From Aphrocallistes beatrix (taxonomy: Eukaryota; Porifera; Hexactinellida; Sceptrulophora; Aphrocallistidae): a stretch of 64,000 bases of DNA. Location of the stretch: NCBI GenBank assembly GCA_963281255.1, contig OY725504.1, forward strand, positions 3,224,001 through 3,288,000, given 5' to 3'. The notes under the pieces are model-generated. The model saw only the letters and a program-made list of their open reading frames with translations, did not search any database and was not told the DNA's origin. This document shows positions 1-11,246 of the stretch, piece by piece. The first letter of the stretch is position 1, and each line of letters opens with the position of its first letter. The position numbers and the translations under genes were made by a program.

Positions 1-102
1 CCATCTTAATTCAGAAGTTATACATATATGCTCATCGTAGATTGTATTAATAAAACATCTTGGTCTTAATTGAAGGATTCTAACTCGACATAGCAGAATA
101 TA

Positions 103-1252
103 ATGGCCACTCTACTCCCTGGTAATGTACCATCACCTCATCCATTTGATTCAATCGCTGTGGACATTGAAAACAGATACGAGCGAATTGTGAATGTAGT
201 GAGAGAACGTAAACGAACACTCCTCACACAATTAACTGAATTCCGTGAAGAATACGACACTCTCCTTTCTAACAGAGACAAGACAGAACAAGAATTGAAA
301 TCTACTAAAGAGTACATTGAGAGAATCAAAGAGAATGACTTGAAAAAGATGCAAGAAAAGTTCTTATCAGAAATTGAGGAAAATATACGAAAGTTAAAAC
401 TGTCTACTGCTGACTGTTGAGTTAATCAAATTGGATTATAAACTACCGAATTACTCAGGAATGGTTACTCCTGTTGTAGCTGTAGGGAAGAGAGGGAAAG
501 GGAAAGATGAATTCAATAGTCCAAGAGGTATTGCATTTGATGAAGGAACTCAATTGATTTATGTGTGTGATATGTTGAATTCACGTATTAAAATTGTATC
601 AATTACTGGAGAGTTCATCAGTGAGTTTGGAAGTAATGAATTGGTTAAGCCATGGGGTATATTGCTACATAAAGACAGTGTTTATGTAACTGACTGGTAC
701 CAGTGTGCTATTTTTCAATTTCAAATAAATACTCACCAGTTGGTGGGGAAAGTAGGCAAGAAAGGTTCAAGGAAAGGTGAATTTAATACTCCTAGATCAC
801 TGGTTATAGGATCAGATGGTGATCTGTATGTAGCAGAAGATAATAATAACAGAATATCAGTTCTTGATGTTAGTCTTAATTTCAAACGATTTATTCAGCA
901 TAAAACGATTCTATTTCCTCAAGATGTTCAATTCACTGAAAGCAATATGCTAATTCTGTCTAAGGATTCTCTCCATCGTGTCCATTTATTAACTCTACAA
1001 GGAGAATATCTTAAATCTATTATTTCCATTGAACAATCTTTATGGATTTTCTTCTTCTGCCTCGACAGAGCGAATAACATTCTAGTTAGCATTAGTGACA
1101 AGAACTTAGTACAAGTTTACAATGAAGAAGGAAAGCTATTTCACACAATAGTAAAATGTCAGTTCGATTGGTCATATGGACTAACTACGACAAGAAGTGG
1201 TAGACTCATCGTAGTGTCAGAGCATGAAGACCATGGACTCCAGATATTCTAA
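103..1252 (+). pseudogene. NHL-repeat coiled-coil protein, frameshifted copy
   Basis: This is a damaged paralogue of the intact NHL gene at 24959-26164 (minus strand). The first 105 codons (103-420) match that gene's N-terminal coiled coil almost residue for residue and then hit a TGA. The match resumes in another frame at about 421 and runs as an open frame to 1252, covering all the NHL beta-propeller repeats and the same C-terminus. Comparing the two genes around 412-440, the 60 bases between the GAC codon and the GAG codon of the intact gene are replaced by 4 bases here, a net loss of 56, which explains the frame change. No second lesion was seen, so the break may be recent. Whether the 273-codon downstream frame is translated is unknown. 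A cryptic intron cannot be excluded. Confidence 0.75.
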
Positions 1253-1463
1253 CTTTCCCAATGGACATCATGACTCCCTAATAGTTCTCTGAATTTATTT
1301 TTGGTAGTGAACTGATAGATTACTGTGTGCTGTTATTACAATTATAGATCTAACTTTGCTAATGACTTAGCTAAACAATTGAGTTAGCACAGTTAAATCT
1401 CGTTGTCAAATTTCTTGTTATTCATTTTTATAAAATCTCCAACATTAGCATTATCAATGTAAC

Positions 1464-4400
1464 ATGACAATGAACCGATTATTCACACCTGTATTCCTCC
1501 TGATAATTTGTGCACATTTCGCAAACTCTCAATCTTGCTACTCCGGCTTGGAAGCGGCTGCCTGCTATCCACAGGACACCAGTCTCTCCTTCGAGAGACA
1601 GGTCCTTTCAACCAGCACCTGTGGAGTACAAGCACCACTGCAATACGCTCCTAGGCTGTCTCCCTCAGAGGTTGTTTGCTGTCAAACTTGTGACTTCCGG
1701 TTTGACAACACCTCACATCCGACTTCACACCTGACTGACCTCCACGTGGTTACCGATGTGACCTCTTGGTTGAGTGTGACTGGGGTCCACTCCCCAGACA
1801 CGGTCAACTTGACACTGTCACTTCCTGCTCGAGTCGAACTGGACACACTGACACTCCATTTCGTGTCGTATCGACCTGATTCCTTCTACGTGGAGAAATC
1901 TCAGGACAGAGGTGTGACTTTCACACCTATGAGGTACTTGAGTGCAGACTGTGTAGGGAAATATGGAATGGAACCACGCGTGGAAGTATCGAGTGACAAT
2001 GACGTGATCTGTGAAGAGTTGACTCTCTCAAGTCCAGGAGTTGTGGTGAGATTGGTTCCCAATTAAATTCAATATTTCATTAACATCCATGGTGTACGTG
2101 TTATTAAACAACGTTATCTCTACTGTATTGATTATAGCCTGTCTATTCTCTAGCTGTACATTCCTGACCAGACGAGACCTCTCGATGTGACAACAGAACC
2201 AGAGGAGAGTGACGTTCTGACCGATTTCATAACTCTAACCGACCTCCGGATAGTGTTAGACGGACACCGGATATACCCGGGACAAATTCCTAACACCTCA
2301 GAAGGAGATCTCGCTTACTACTACGAAATATCGGATTTGAGTGTGACTGGGAGGTGTGCTTGTAATGGCCATGCGAGAGAATGCGACTCCAACTCTCTGA
2401 CGTGTGTGTGTCAGCACAACACTCAAGGTAGGACTCTTGCAATGTGAATTGATTCGATCTATGGGTGATAAGGTGGATGAACCTTACCACTTTTTATGAG
2501 CTTCCGACGGCAATGCTTGTTACGTACTACATCGGAGCAGGGGCGGAAGTAGGGATTGGGGTAAGGGGGACGGTGCGTCCCTCTCAAGACCGGGGGGCAC
2601 TGGTCCTGAGAGGGACGCATCGTTCCCCCTACCCCTTGCTTCCTCTCCAGGATTTTTTTCTGGATGGTGGATCTGTTTCTATCCCCTGATTTTTACTTGT
2701 GTGTTGCGTGATAAAACATCTGTTGTTAGGGAGTAACTGTGAGGAATGTCTCCCTTTCTTTCATGACGTACCATGGCGTAGAAGCACGCCTTCCAACCCA
2801 TCAGCATGTGAAGAGTGTGAGTGTAATTCGCACTCAACTTCCTGCTACTTCAACCTCACAGTCTACTCCCTATCAAACTACACGAGTGGAGGCGTGTGCA
2901 TCGACTGTATGGATAATACAATGGGGGTGAACTGTGAAACGTGTGTGGACTTGTTCTATAGAGATCCTGCGAAATCTCTCAACGATTCCGACGTGTGTGT
3001 AGCGTGTATGTGCGATCTGTCTGGCGTGGAGAATGGTGGGCTGTGTGATAAATCGAATGGACAGTGCAGCTGTAAGCAGAATGTAGAAGGGAGGACTTGT
3101 AACCAGTGTATGCAAGGGTGAGTTACTTCGTCTTAATTCCGCCTCTCTCATATCAAATGCATTTGCTGTAGAGAAGCAGTCTTTAGTTTATTTTTCAAAT
3201 ATGATTATTTTATTTATCTTGGAAATTACGATTCAGATTTTTCAGGCACTTTGTGCATGCTTAAGCTTCCTTTAACTCTCGTTTATAACAAAATTATGTT
3301 CAATTCGAACAAAAAATATTTTAAGCGTATACGTTTTTTAAATAGATACTAAGCTCATCTTCTACATACCGTGCTGTATGATTTATATTATTTGTACATC
3401 ATTGTATTTAGCTACTACAATCTCTCTATTGACAATCAACTGGGATGTTCGCAGTGTAATTGTGACTTGTTCGGTTCAATGGGTGCGAATTGTGACACGA
3501 ATACTGGACAGTGTGAATGCCGCGAGAACACACAATCTCTAAACTGCGATCAATGCAAGCCTGGCTTATTTAACATCATGGCCGGTACCATGGACGGATG
3601 TCAGGAGTGTGAGTGTGACGTAGGAGGTGCATTATCTCCAATCTGTAATGGTTGGTCGGGACAATGCGAGTGCAGGGTGGGAGCTACAGGAAGGAGATGC
3701 AATGACAGGTTGCAAGGATACTTCGTACCGCTTGCAGATTACGTCACTTTAGAAGCTGAAGATGGAAATGGAACGTTCACAGCCGTATCTCTATCACAAG
3801 GTTGATATTCGCTCTAGTACATATTTTGACACCTCTGGTTATTGTTTTAATGAATTTTTACTTTAATTTTTACATTATTTTCGTACTTATTTAGGAGCGA
3901 ATAGAGAATTCACTGGAGCAGGATACGCCTCATTATTCCCAACTAACACCATCACATTCCTAAACCCAGTCTCTGTTGCCAGGAGCGGAATCTACCAGTT
4001 TGTCATTCGCTATACTCTCCGCTCCCTCTCTCCTATATCCCTCACAATCCGATTCGATCTCAACAATTCTAACCTACAATCAGACTCTGTCTGTTCCCAG
4101 CAAATACTCTCTCCCACACTCATTCCCATTATGAACGTAATCCCTGGTACATCTCTACAAACCACCATAGAAGTATGCATCAATCGTAACATCGCATACA
4201 TCGTTACACTTTCTCATGCGAGCACGAACTCAGAAATTCTCATTGACTCTCTAGTCGTGATCCCGCTTAGTATTCTACCCACACTCGCGGTTTTTAACAA
4301 CTCTAGCCTATTACCTGAGTACAGCAGGAGGTGTATAGAACCGCGAAAACAGGTCAACACATGGTCTACAATCGACACAGCATTCTGTAACCCGATCACT

Positions 4401-7400
4401 TTATCCGCTTCATCTGAAATCTACAATGGACTTCTACCGTGTCGCTGCGTAGCGGGCGGCTCAGTAGGAGATAACTGTACATTTGAGGGTCAGTGCTCCT
4501 GCTTGAGTGGGGTCGGTGTTGATAGAATGTGTTCACAGTGTGCGCCGGGCTATTTCGGGTTGATGACGGGCGTTGGATGCTCACCGTGTGAATGTGGCAT
4601 GAGTGGATCCATTTCCGGTGTGTGCCACTTCACAAGTGGTCAGTGTGACTGCCTCAATTTGGTACAGGGACAGAAGTGTAGTGGTTGCGAGACGGGTGCA
4701 TTCAACCTGACTTCCGGTTTCGGGTGTGAATCTTGTGGTTGTAACGTGCTAGGTGCGGCCAACTTCCAATGTTCAGATGAAGGGGTGTGTGCGTGTAAGA
4801 CAGGAGTGGAAGGTGAGAAGTGTGAGGGGTGTAGAGATGGGTATTTCGGACTGGGATTAAACGGGTGCACACGTTGTGACTGTAATGTTAGAGGGGAGAG
4901 TGGAGTATGTGATTCTGATAACGGGATGTGTCAGTGTAAACTGAATGTAGAGGAGGGAGGAAAGTGTGATGAGTGTAGGAATGGGTACTTCAATCTGGAG
5001 GCTGGGAACCCTTCAGGGTGCAGGGCTTGTTACTGTGGTCAGAGAGCTGATGGGGTGTGTGATTCAGCTCCTGGGTATGTGGAAAGCGAGGTAGGTTAAA
5101 CTTTCTAAATCCTTAAGTTTTTTCCAGTCAAATGCTTAAACCAATTTTAAGGGTAAATTATGGCGTAAAGGTCAAAATTGAAAATTTGTAAGAAAGCCGA
5201 CTTTTGGACTGGAATGAAATTTACATTTTTGGTGGTAAACTGCAAATTTCAACCTCATTCCCGCCCGAAAGTGGGCTTTTTACTTAAAAACTTTGACCTC
5301 TGCAACTTTAAAATCGTTCTTTTTCTTATACGTATTAACATTTAGAATTAACTTTGGGCCTAGAAAATCGAGTATAATCTTTCCACCTTACAGGTACTCT
5401 CTCGTTTCAGCGCCAATCAATCCAACATGCTCGACGGTTGGAGAACTATCGACAGCAATGAGAACGAGATATTCAGCTACTTCCCCTTCACAATCAACAG
5501 CCTACCAAGCATAGGCGTATTCGGAACAGAATACTTCAAAGCACCTCTCAAATTTCTAAACTTTAAACTGAGTTCCTATGCTCAGCACTTATCCTTACTA
5601 CTAACGATCAGTCCGACACCTCAGGACAACTCATTCACTTGTCCTCCTTACACACTACTGCTCCGCAGTCCAGATTTGGAGTTAGGTGTGTGCACACAGT
5701 TGAATATCACGGAGAGTTCGGGGATAGTTTCTCTGAGGATATTACTGCATCAGATGGGAGGTTGGGTGAGAACTGATTCAGGAGGGAGTGTTACAGAAAT
5801 TGAGTTCCTGAGTGTCCTCGCCAACTTGAACGCTCTGTTCGTAAGAGGAGTTTTCTTCCCCGATAGCAACACATACTTCCATCAGGTATGCCCATTATCA
5901 ATTCATGAACTATTTTTTTAATTTTTTATTATGAAAAATTTACAGGTGACTAAAAACTTTGAACTTGGTAATCACAGTTTGTCCCAAGCTGTTTTTTTTC
6001 TAAAAAAAGGACCAAAAATTGTCCAATATACCTAAAACTCTACGGGGTAGGGCAGACTATCTTAAAAAATGAACTAATGACATAGAGTCTATTCATTACT
6101 TACAAATCAATATTCTCATTAGGTCTCACTCCCAACAGCCATCCGGAGCATGTCAGGAGCTGCAGTGGGTTGGGTCGAGTCCTGCGCTTGTGGTTCAAAC
6201 TACACAGGTCCCTCTTGTTCCAGATGTGCACCTGGGTACTTCAGACAACCGGATGGATCTTGTTTCCGGTGTGACTGTTTCGGTAACACCTCTCAACTGA
6301 GCTGTGATTCCACCAGCGGGGAGTGCATCACATGTCCCCCGTACACAACGGGAGATTCATGTGAGACATGTGTCCCTGGGTTCTATGGCTCCCCTTCTGA
6401 AGGTGTTAACTGTCTCCCGTGTACTTGTCCCGGTCCCCTTAGATCATTTTCTCCGATCTGTCAACTTATCCCGAGCTCATTCCTCCCTGCGGACACCCCT
6501 AGGGGGTTGGATATTGAGTGTACGAACTGTTCCAATGGTCATAAGGGGTTGAGGTGTGAATTTTGTACGGATAATTACTTTGGAGAACCTTCAGTAGGTG
6601 TAGGCTGTATGCAGTGTGATTGTAACGGGAATATTGTGCTGGAGGATAGTGGGAACTGTGACAATAGCACTGGGGAGTGTGAGAGGTGTGTGGGGGACAC
6701 GACAGGAGATCGGTGTGAGGTGTGCTCTCTAGGCTTCTATGGAGATGCGATTACAGAGAAGAACTGCACTGAGTGCGCGTGCTATCTGACAGGTATGTTA
6801 CTCTCCTGTCTGAATATTACTATATGAAAGTGTGAAATTAATTTATACAGTGGAACCTAGATAATAAGGGACACGAAAAAATGTCGGATTATACTCCTGG
6901 ATTATTGAGGTGTTAGAATATGCAGGCTCTACTGAATAGAAAATAAACTGCCATAGTGTCAAAAATGCAATAATAATTTCAGTTAGTATTACAATAATTA
7001 TCTCCTGACTTCGTTTAGGTGCTGAAAATGCGTTATGCCATAGAGCAAGCGGACAATGCGAGTGTAGACAGAACGTAGGGGGAAGAAGGTGTGACACATG
7101 TCTACCGGGGTATTTCGGCATCTCGGACGGCACAGGTTGTACTGAATGTAACTGTAACACGGTTGGATCTACCGGAATTTCATGTGACGTACAAACCGGT
7201 CAGTGCCAATGCCGACCAGGTGTGACAGGTCTGAAATGTGACAATTGTATAGAGGATTATTACGGTTTCTCGCGACAAGGTTGTACCGCTTGTGACTGCT
7301 TTGAGCCTGGTTCAAACAGCACACAATGCAACTCACAGGGTATTTGCGCTTGTAGGGATGGCGTATACGGCGCGAAATGTAACACCTGTAATGAGAATTT

Positions 7401-10400
7401 CTATGACGTCACTCAAGGATGTATCCCTTGTCCTGAATGCTATCAAGAGTTGCAGGAGAATATCAATGTATTGAGGGGGACTATTGGAAATCTGAATCAG
7501 AGTATCGAAACAATTGAGTCAACGCATAACCCTATTCCCTTCACAGAAAGATTGGATCTGGCTGCAATGGAGGTAGATAATATTGTCAGTGAAGGAAATC
7601 GGTTGAAGCAGATGGAACAGATTAATTTACTTCTAACCTCCCAACTCGAGTATACAGCTGTGTTTTTACGGAATTTTATCGTCGAAACACACCAAAGAAT
7701 AGAATCAATTGATGATCGAGCGAGTTTAATCGGTTCACAGGCGATAAATGCCGCGGTATTGGTGAATGAGACAATACGAAACCTTCTACAGATAAACGAG
7801 TATCTTGTAAACGATCCGCGGGAGTATTTAAACCTAACTCAAGATTTAGTCAATATCCTGAACGAGTTGATTCAGATTACCAATCAGTTACAGTCCATAT
7901 CTAACCTCCACAAACAGCAGGTATGCACTCTCTAATCTCCGTAGACTTTAATAGATTCGTTAAAATTACAGTAGAACTTCGCTAATAGGAACAGATATAT
8001 TATCCCCTACGGAGGAAAATGCATGTAAATCACTTCGGTGAATACGAATTCTGGATTTTCCGAACAAATTTTTACATCCCCCTGGTGTTCATATTAACGA
8101 GGTTTTACTGTATATTTATTTTATTTAGGCAGATCAGATAGAGCAATTCATCATGTCGGCTAGTTCTCTAGCCTCTAACTCAAGTATCATTGTAATGGAG
8201 TCCTACCAACAACTCCTCACCTCTCTCACCCCCTCCATTCGCACTCTCACCCTCTTACTCAGCTCTGTTAGCACTGCATCTGATAGGATTAACGCTGAGT
8301 CTCGAGCTGAGCTTGACAGAGCTCTTCAGCATCTATCTGAGAGCACCGAGCTATTTATACTAGCTCAGTCTCCTAATGCGAATGACGGGTTCAATATTAG
8401 CGATATTCAAAATACCCTGCGAGCTTTTGAGTCATACTCCGATAACATTACAGAGCTTAGTAATGGATTGAGGGATAGAATTATAAATTTGGGTTTGGAG
8501 ATAGAAATATTCTTGGAGAATCTCACAGAATATGCGATAGAGATTTTAACATTGGTGGAAGACGACTCGATGTACAGATCTCAGGCACTCGCGGTTTTTA
8601 ACACGTCTAAGGAGGCTAGAGACCGTGGTGTACAGTTAGTGGCAACGCTAAATTCAACTCTAATTACCGTAACGGACTTTAATACTAGCTCCAACATAGC
8701 GCAGAGACAGGCGATGGAGTCTCTGGAGAAAGTCGGCTTAATCAAAGAGTTGAGTATGCAAGCTGAAAATAACGTTACAAAGGTTAGATTTAATTATTAA
8801 CAAAATATGTTTTCATATAAATGAACAGTTAATTTTAGTAAATTCTTAAAAGGTATAAAAATACAAAAAATTATTCAAATTCTTGGAAAGGAGAACGGCA
8901 TCCATCTATAACGACGCCTGGAGGTTCGAACTGTTCTGGAGTGAGAGGATTTTGTGGAGAGTAAAAGTCGAAATCTAATGCGAACGTCTCCACCTCATCG
9001 ACCTTGATTCTATACAACGTATCATTGTAAAAATATACATTTAACTGCGTTCCATCGTCTAGTGTTACTTGCCATTCCTGACACTTCTTGTCTACATGCC
9101 CTGGACAGCTCTCGTGCTCGTTAATAAACCTTTTATTCGCGTCACGATTAAAGCCCAAAATGTATTGAGCTGCTACGAAACTCTGGGCAACAAATGGTAT
9201 GAATGCATCAGTTGATTTTCTAATGGTACATCTTGTGCCGTCCACGAAATAGTTCGTGTCGAGAACGGAGTTGATGATCACTTGGAAGAGGTTTGGTGCG
9301 TCTGTTGTGTTGTAATTGCAATCCCATTCAGCTATGAGAGGGTGTTCAGGATCGGTGAGATTCGCGAAAACTAACGCAGACAGTTGGTGCTTAAGCTCTC
9401 TACCGAATAGCCAAGGTCGAATGTAAGATGTGAATTGAGGTGAAATGGTTGGAGGCGATATACACTCTGTTGAGATTATCACCGAATTAAGAAGTATAAT
9501 CAACAGTGTTTTCCTCTCCATAAACAAGTCGCTAGGTGTGTAATATTATGAACTAGCGTGATACTTTCGAAACAAAGTTTAGTTTAAGTTCAAATATGCT
9601 ATTAATACTTACGTAAATTGGAGACGGGCGAAAGTGTTAACAATGTTATGAATCACCATTTTTTGCAAAATCATTGCAAAATTCTGCAAAAATAAGCTTA
9701 ATTTACACCTAAAATATTTGTAATGCAAGCTTAGATCATTATTGATTCAATTAGGTGATCGATGAGTTGTCGAGTGCATCGGTTCAATCTTCCAATGCGT
9801 ACAATCTATCAGTGCGAGCAGGAGAGATAGCCAGCAGAGCATATGAAGACGTAAACACATTCAATGACGCTCTCTCTGACCTGTCCGACGAGATATCTCG
9901 GTTAGCTTCATCATTCAATGCCAGCCTAACACGGATTCAAAATCTCGCAACTGCAGCTATGTCCCAAGATCAAAACATGAACGAACTTAGAGCAAATGCG
10001 ACTGCAGAAGCAAACTTCTGTATACAGCAGGTAATGGAGAATAATGAAGGGAGTTTTAGAAAGATTTAAGTATTACAATTTATAGCAATTGTTTACTTTT
10101 AGGCTCGGAATGTTTCAGATCTATTTGAACCAACTCTAGAAGAAATACGTCTTCTATTCGCGGGTGTAAACACATCTCTAGCCGAGTTAGAACTGCCTAG
10201 ATATAGCTCAGACCAACTTAATGCATCTCTCCAAACCCTGACACTTTCAGTTGAACAAGCTCAGCTCGAGCAATCACTCAGCCTTGTGAGAAACAGGTTA
10301 GATTTCAAGTTGGTGTATTGAGATTCATTTTGTTCCTGAGAGAGATATAATTTGTTGGCATGGAATGTCCATCCGTCACCTGTTATCTACGAAATCGAAC

Positions 10401-10736
10401 AGTCCAATCCTTATCATTTATTATACAAGCGTAGGTATATGATATACAGGTGACTCTGCTTAATCGGGACACTTTGGTCCCGGATATTTGACCCAATTAA
10501 GCGGAGTTCCCAATAACCGAATTTAGTATTAGTTTATATGTAAGGGAACCATTCCGTTCCTGGAGACTTGTCCCAATTAAGCGGAGTTAACTGTACTACT
10601 TTTCATTTCCAGGTTGAGATATCAGAAAGAAAGGAGAATGAACATCGATTCGAGAATCTCTCAGCTGAAAGGAGATCTCTCTCAACTTCAAGAAATTGAA
10701 CGATCCTTACCTAAATCCTGCAATTTTGGGGTGTAA
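1464..10736 (+). CDS. Laminin, gamma-like, with both LF and L4 domains (12 exons)
   Basis: This is a secreted basement-membrane laminin subunit. The exons are 1464-2045, 2154-2427, 2730-3117, 3412-3800, 3895-5074, 5411-5885, 6123-6792, 7019-7920, 8129-8782, 9755-10030, 10103-10296 and 10613-10736; they join in frame to 2,035 aa. After a signal peptide come a laminin N-terminal (LN) domain (to about residue 280), five laminin EGF (LE) modules, a beta-type domain IV-B/LF (about 525-725), further LE modules, a gamma-type domain IV-A/L4 (about 940-1100) and more LE modules. A coiled coil (about 1460-2030) completes the chain. The coiled coil starts at CPECYQEL as in gamma chains, and the C-terminus (LQEIERSLPKSCNFGV) matches the gamma-chain end with its interchain Cys. 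No LG domains follow. Human gamma chains are about 1,600 aa; the extra length is largely the inserted LF domain. The intron 5 acceptor was chosen by phase: the first AG (5393) breaks the frame and the second (5410) fits. The laminin assignment is certain; the class is inferred. Confidence 0.9.
2538..2650. mobile_element. GC-rich hairpin element in laminin intron 2
   Basis: A G/C-rich inverted repeat interrupts the AT-rich intron. The arms, roughly 2558-2591 and 2611-2645, pair as GGGGTAAGGGGGACG against CGTTCCCCCTACCCC and extend inward through GTCCCTCTCA. This looks like a short non-autonomous DNA transposon. No clear target duplication was found. Confidence 0.5.
5163..5306. repeat. Degenerate inverted repeat in laminin intron 5
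   Basis: The sequence AGGTCAAAATT...AAAGCC near 5166-5200 recurs in reverse complement near 5265-5305 (GGGCTTTTTACTT...TTTGACCTC). This suggests an old MITE. The rest of intron 5 (5075-5410) shows nothing else. Confidence 0.3.
6848..6934. mobile_element. Short TA-type MITE in laminin intron 7
   Basis: About 87 bp with terminal repeats CAGTGGAACCT on the left and AGGCTCTACTG on the right, preceded by TA. The termini resemble those of the elements at 7969-8110 and 22410-22489, so it is probably a shortened member of the same Tc1/pogo-like group. Confidence 0.5.
7969..8110. mobile_element. TA-flanked MITE in laminin intron 8
   Basis: A 142-bp element begins CAGTAGAACTTCGCTAATAG and ends in the related reverse complement TTAACGAGGTTTTACTG, with TA on both sides. 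The TA target and CAGT termini are typical of pogo/Tigger-derived MITEs. It is purely intronic. Confidence 0.65.
8871..9527 (-). CDS. Secreted protein nested in laminin intron 9
   Basis: This intronless 218-codon gene lies antisense inside laminin intron 9 (8783-9754). The product begins with a hydrophobic signal peptide (about residues 6-22) followed by an all-ectodomain protein with about six cysteines. It contains several N-X-S/T sequons and ends in a segment with FEPPGVVIDGC. It has no transmembrane segment, so it is probably secreted. The overall pattern (early Cys, central W, late Cys, beta-rich spacing) faintly recalls ependymin/LolA-like secreted proteins, but no motif is decisive and I do not assign a family. 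Two starts are possible (MFMERK or the Met two codons later). Its own promoter must lie within the laminin intron, upstream of 9527. Confidence 0.65.
   Translation of the reverse strand: MFMERKTLLIILLNSVIISTECISPPTISPQFTSYIRPWLFGRELKHQLSALVFANLTDPEHPLIAEWDCNYNTTDAPNLFQVIINSVLDTNYFVDGTRCTIRKSTDAFIPFVAQSFVAAQYILGFNRDANKRFINEHESCPGHVDKKCQEWQVTLDDGTQLNVYFYNDTLYRIKVDEVETFALDFDFYSPQNPLTPEQFEPPGVVIDGCRSPFQEFE
10447..10593. mobile_element. Tigger-like MITE in laminin intron 11
   Basis: A 147-bp element flanked by TA on both sides. It starts CAGGTGACTCTGCTTAATCG and ends in the near-complement CCCAATTAAGCGGAGTTAACTG. Related copies lie at 43632-43818 and 39637-39720. The termini match the general pogo/Tigger type; it encodes no protein. 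Confidence 0.75.
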
Positions 10737-10905
10737 CAGATACGATGTGGTTGATAACAAAACAATTGGAAACTTTAAATTCTTCACATTTATTTTATGC
10801 ATAGAATTATCAATAATCTGTAGTTCTATTATTTTATCAGCTTTTCTTTATTTTATTAAATATATCAATATATAATGAGTAATAAGTGCCATAATTCACA
10901 CTGAT

Positions 10906-10980
10906 GTCTGCATTCCAACATCTCGTTAACGCCCATTTTAATCACAAACATGGGGATGAATCCTCCTGGATTGAAATTGA
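10906..10980 (-). pseudogene. Remnant of a tandem START-domain gene
   Basis: Read on the minus strand, this segment translates as NFNPGGFIPMFVIKMGVNEM, closely matching the C-terminal helix region of the START gene at 11247-11897 (FNAGGSIPAFVVKMGITDM). The similarity fades on both sides, so it appears to be the surviving end of a decayed tandem duplicate. An alternative 3' exon is less likely because the neighbouring gene already has a complete C-terminus. Confidence 0.55.
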
Positions 10981-11246
10981 CAAAATGAATGTAATCCTTT
11001 CACAAAATTTCGAAGGTTAAATGCTGACAGGGGGAGCACATGCCCCCTGTGCCCCCCTGGCTACTGCATTAAATACCCCATTAGGCGATCCGCGGGGATT
11101 AAAGTTTTGTCTTACGGTTTATGGAAAGGGTCCAACTAGATAACATTACTTTTTTAAATATAATAATAAGCTGGATATGACTAATGCTAAAATACTATGC
11201 AAAGAGTTTGATGAATTCATAACATAAATTCTATTATATTAGAACT

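Noticed and set aside
103-1252. Two separate genes at 103-420 and 431-1252
   Set aside because: Both halves align end to end with a single intact paralogue, so a frameshifted single gene is simpler.
5293-5514. Alternative reading of laminin exon 6 starting at the first AG (5393)
   Set aside because: It joins exon 5 in the wrong phase and destroys the L4 domain; the AG at 5410 restores it.
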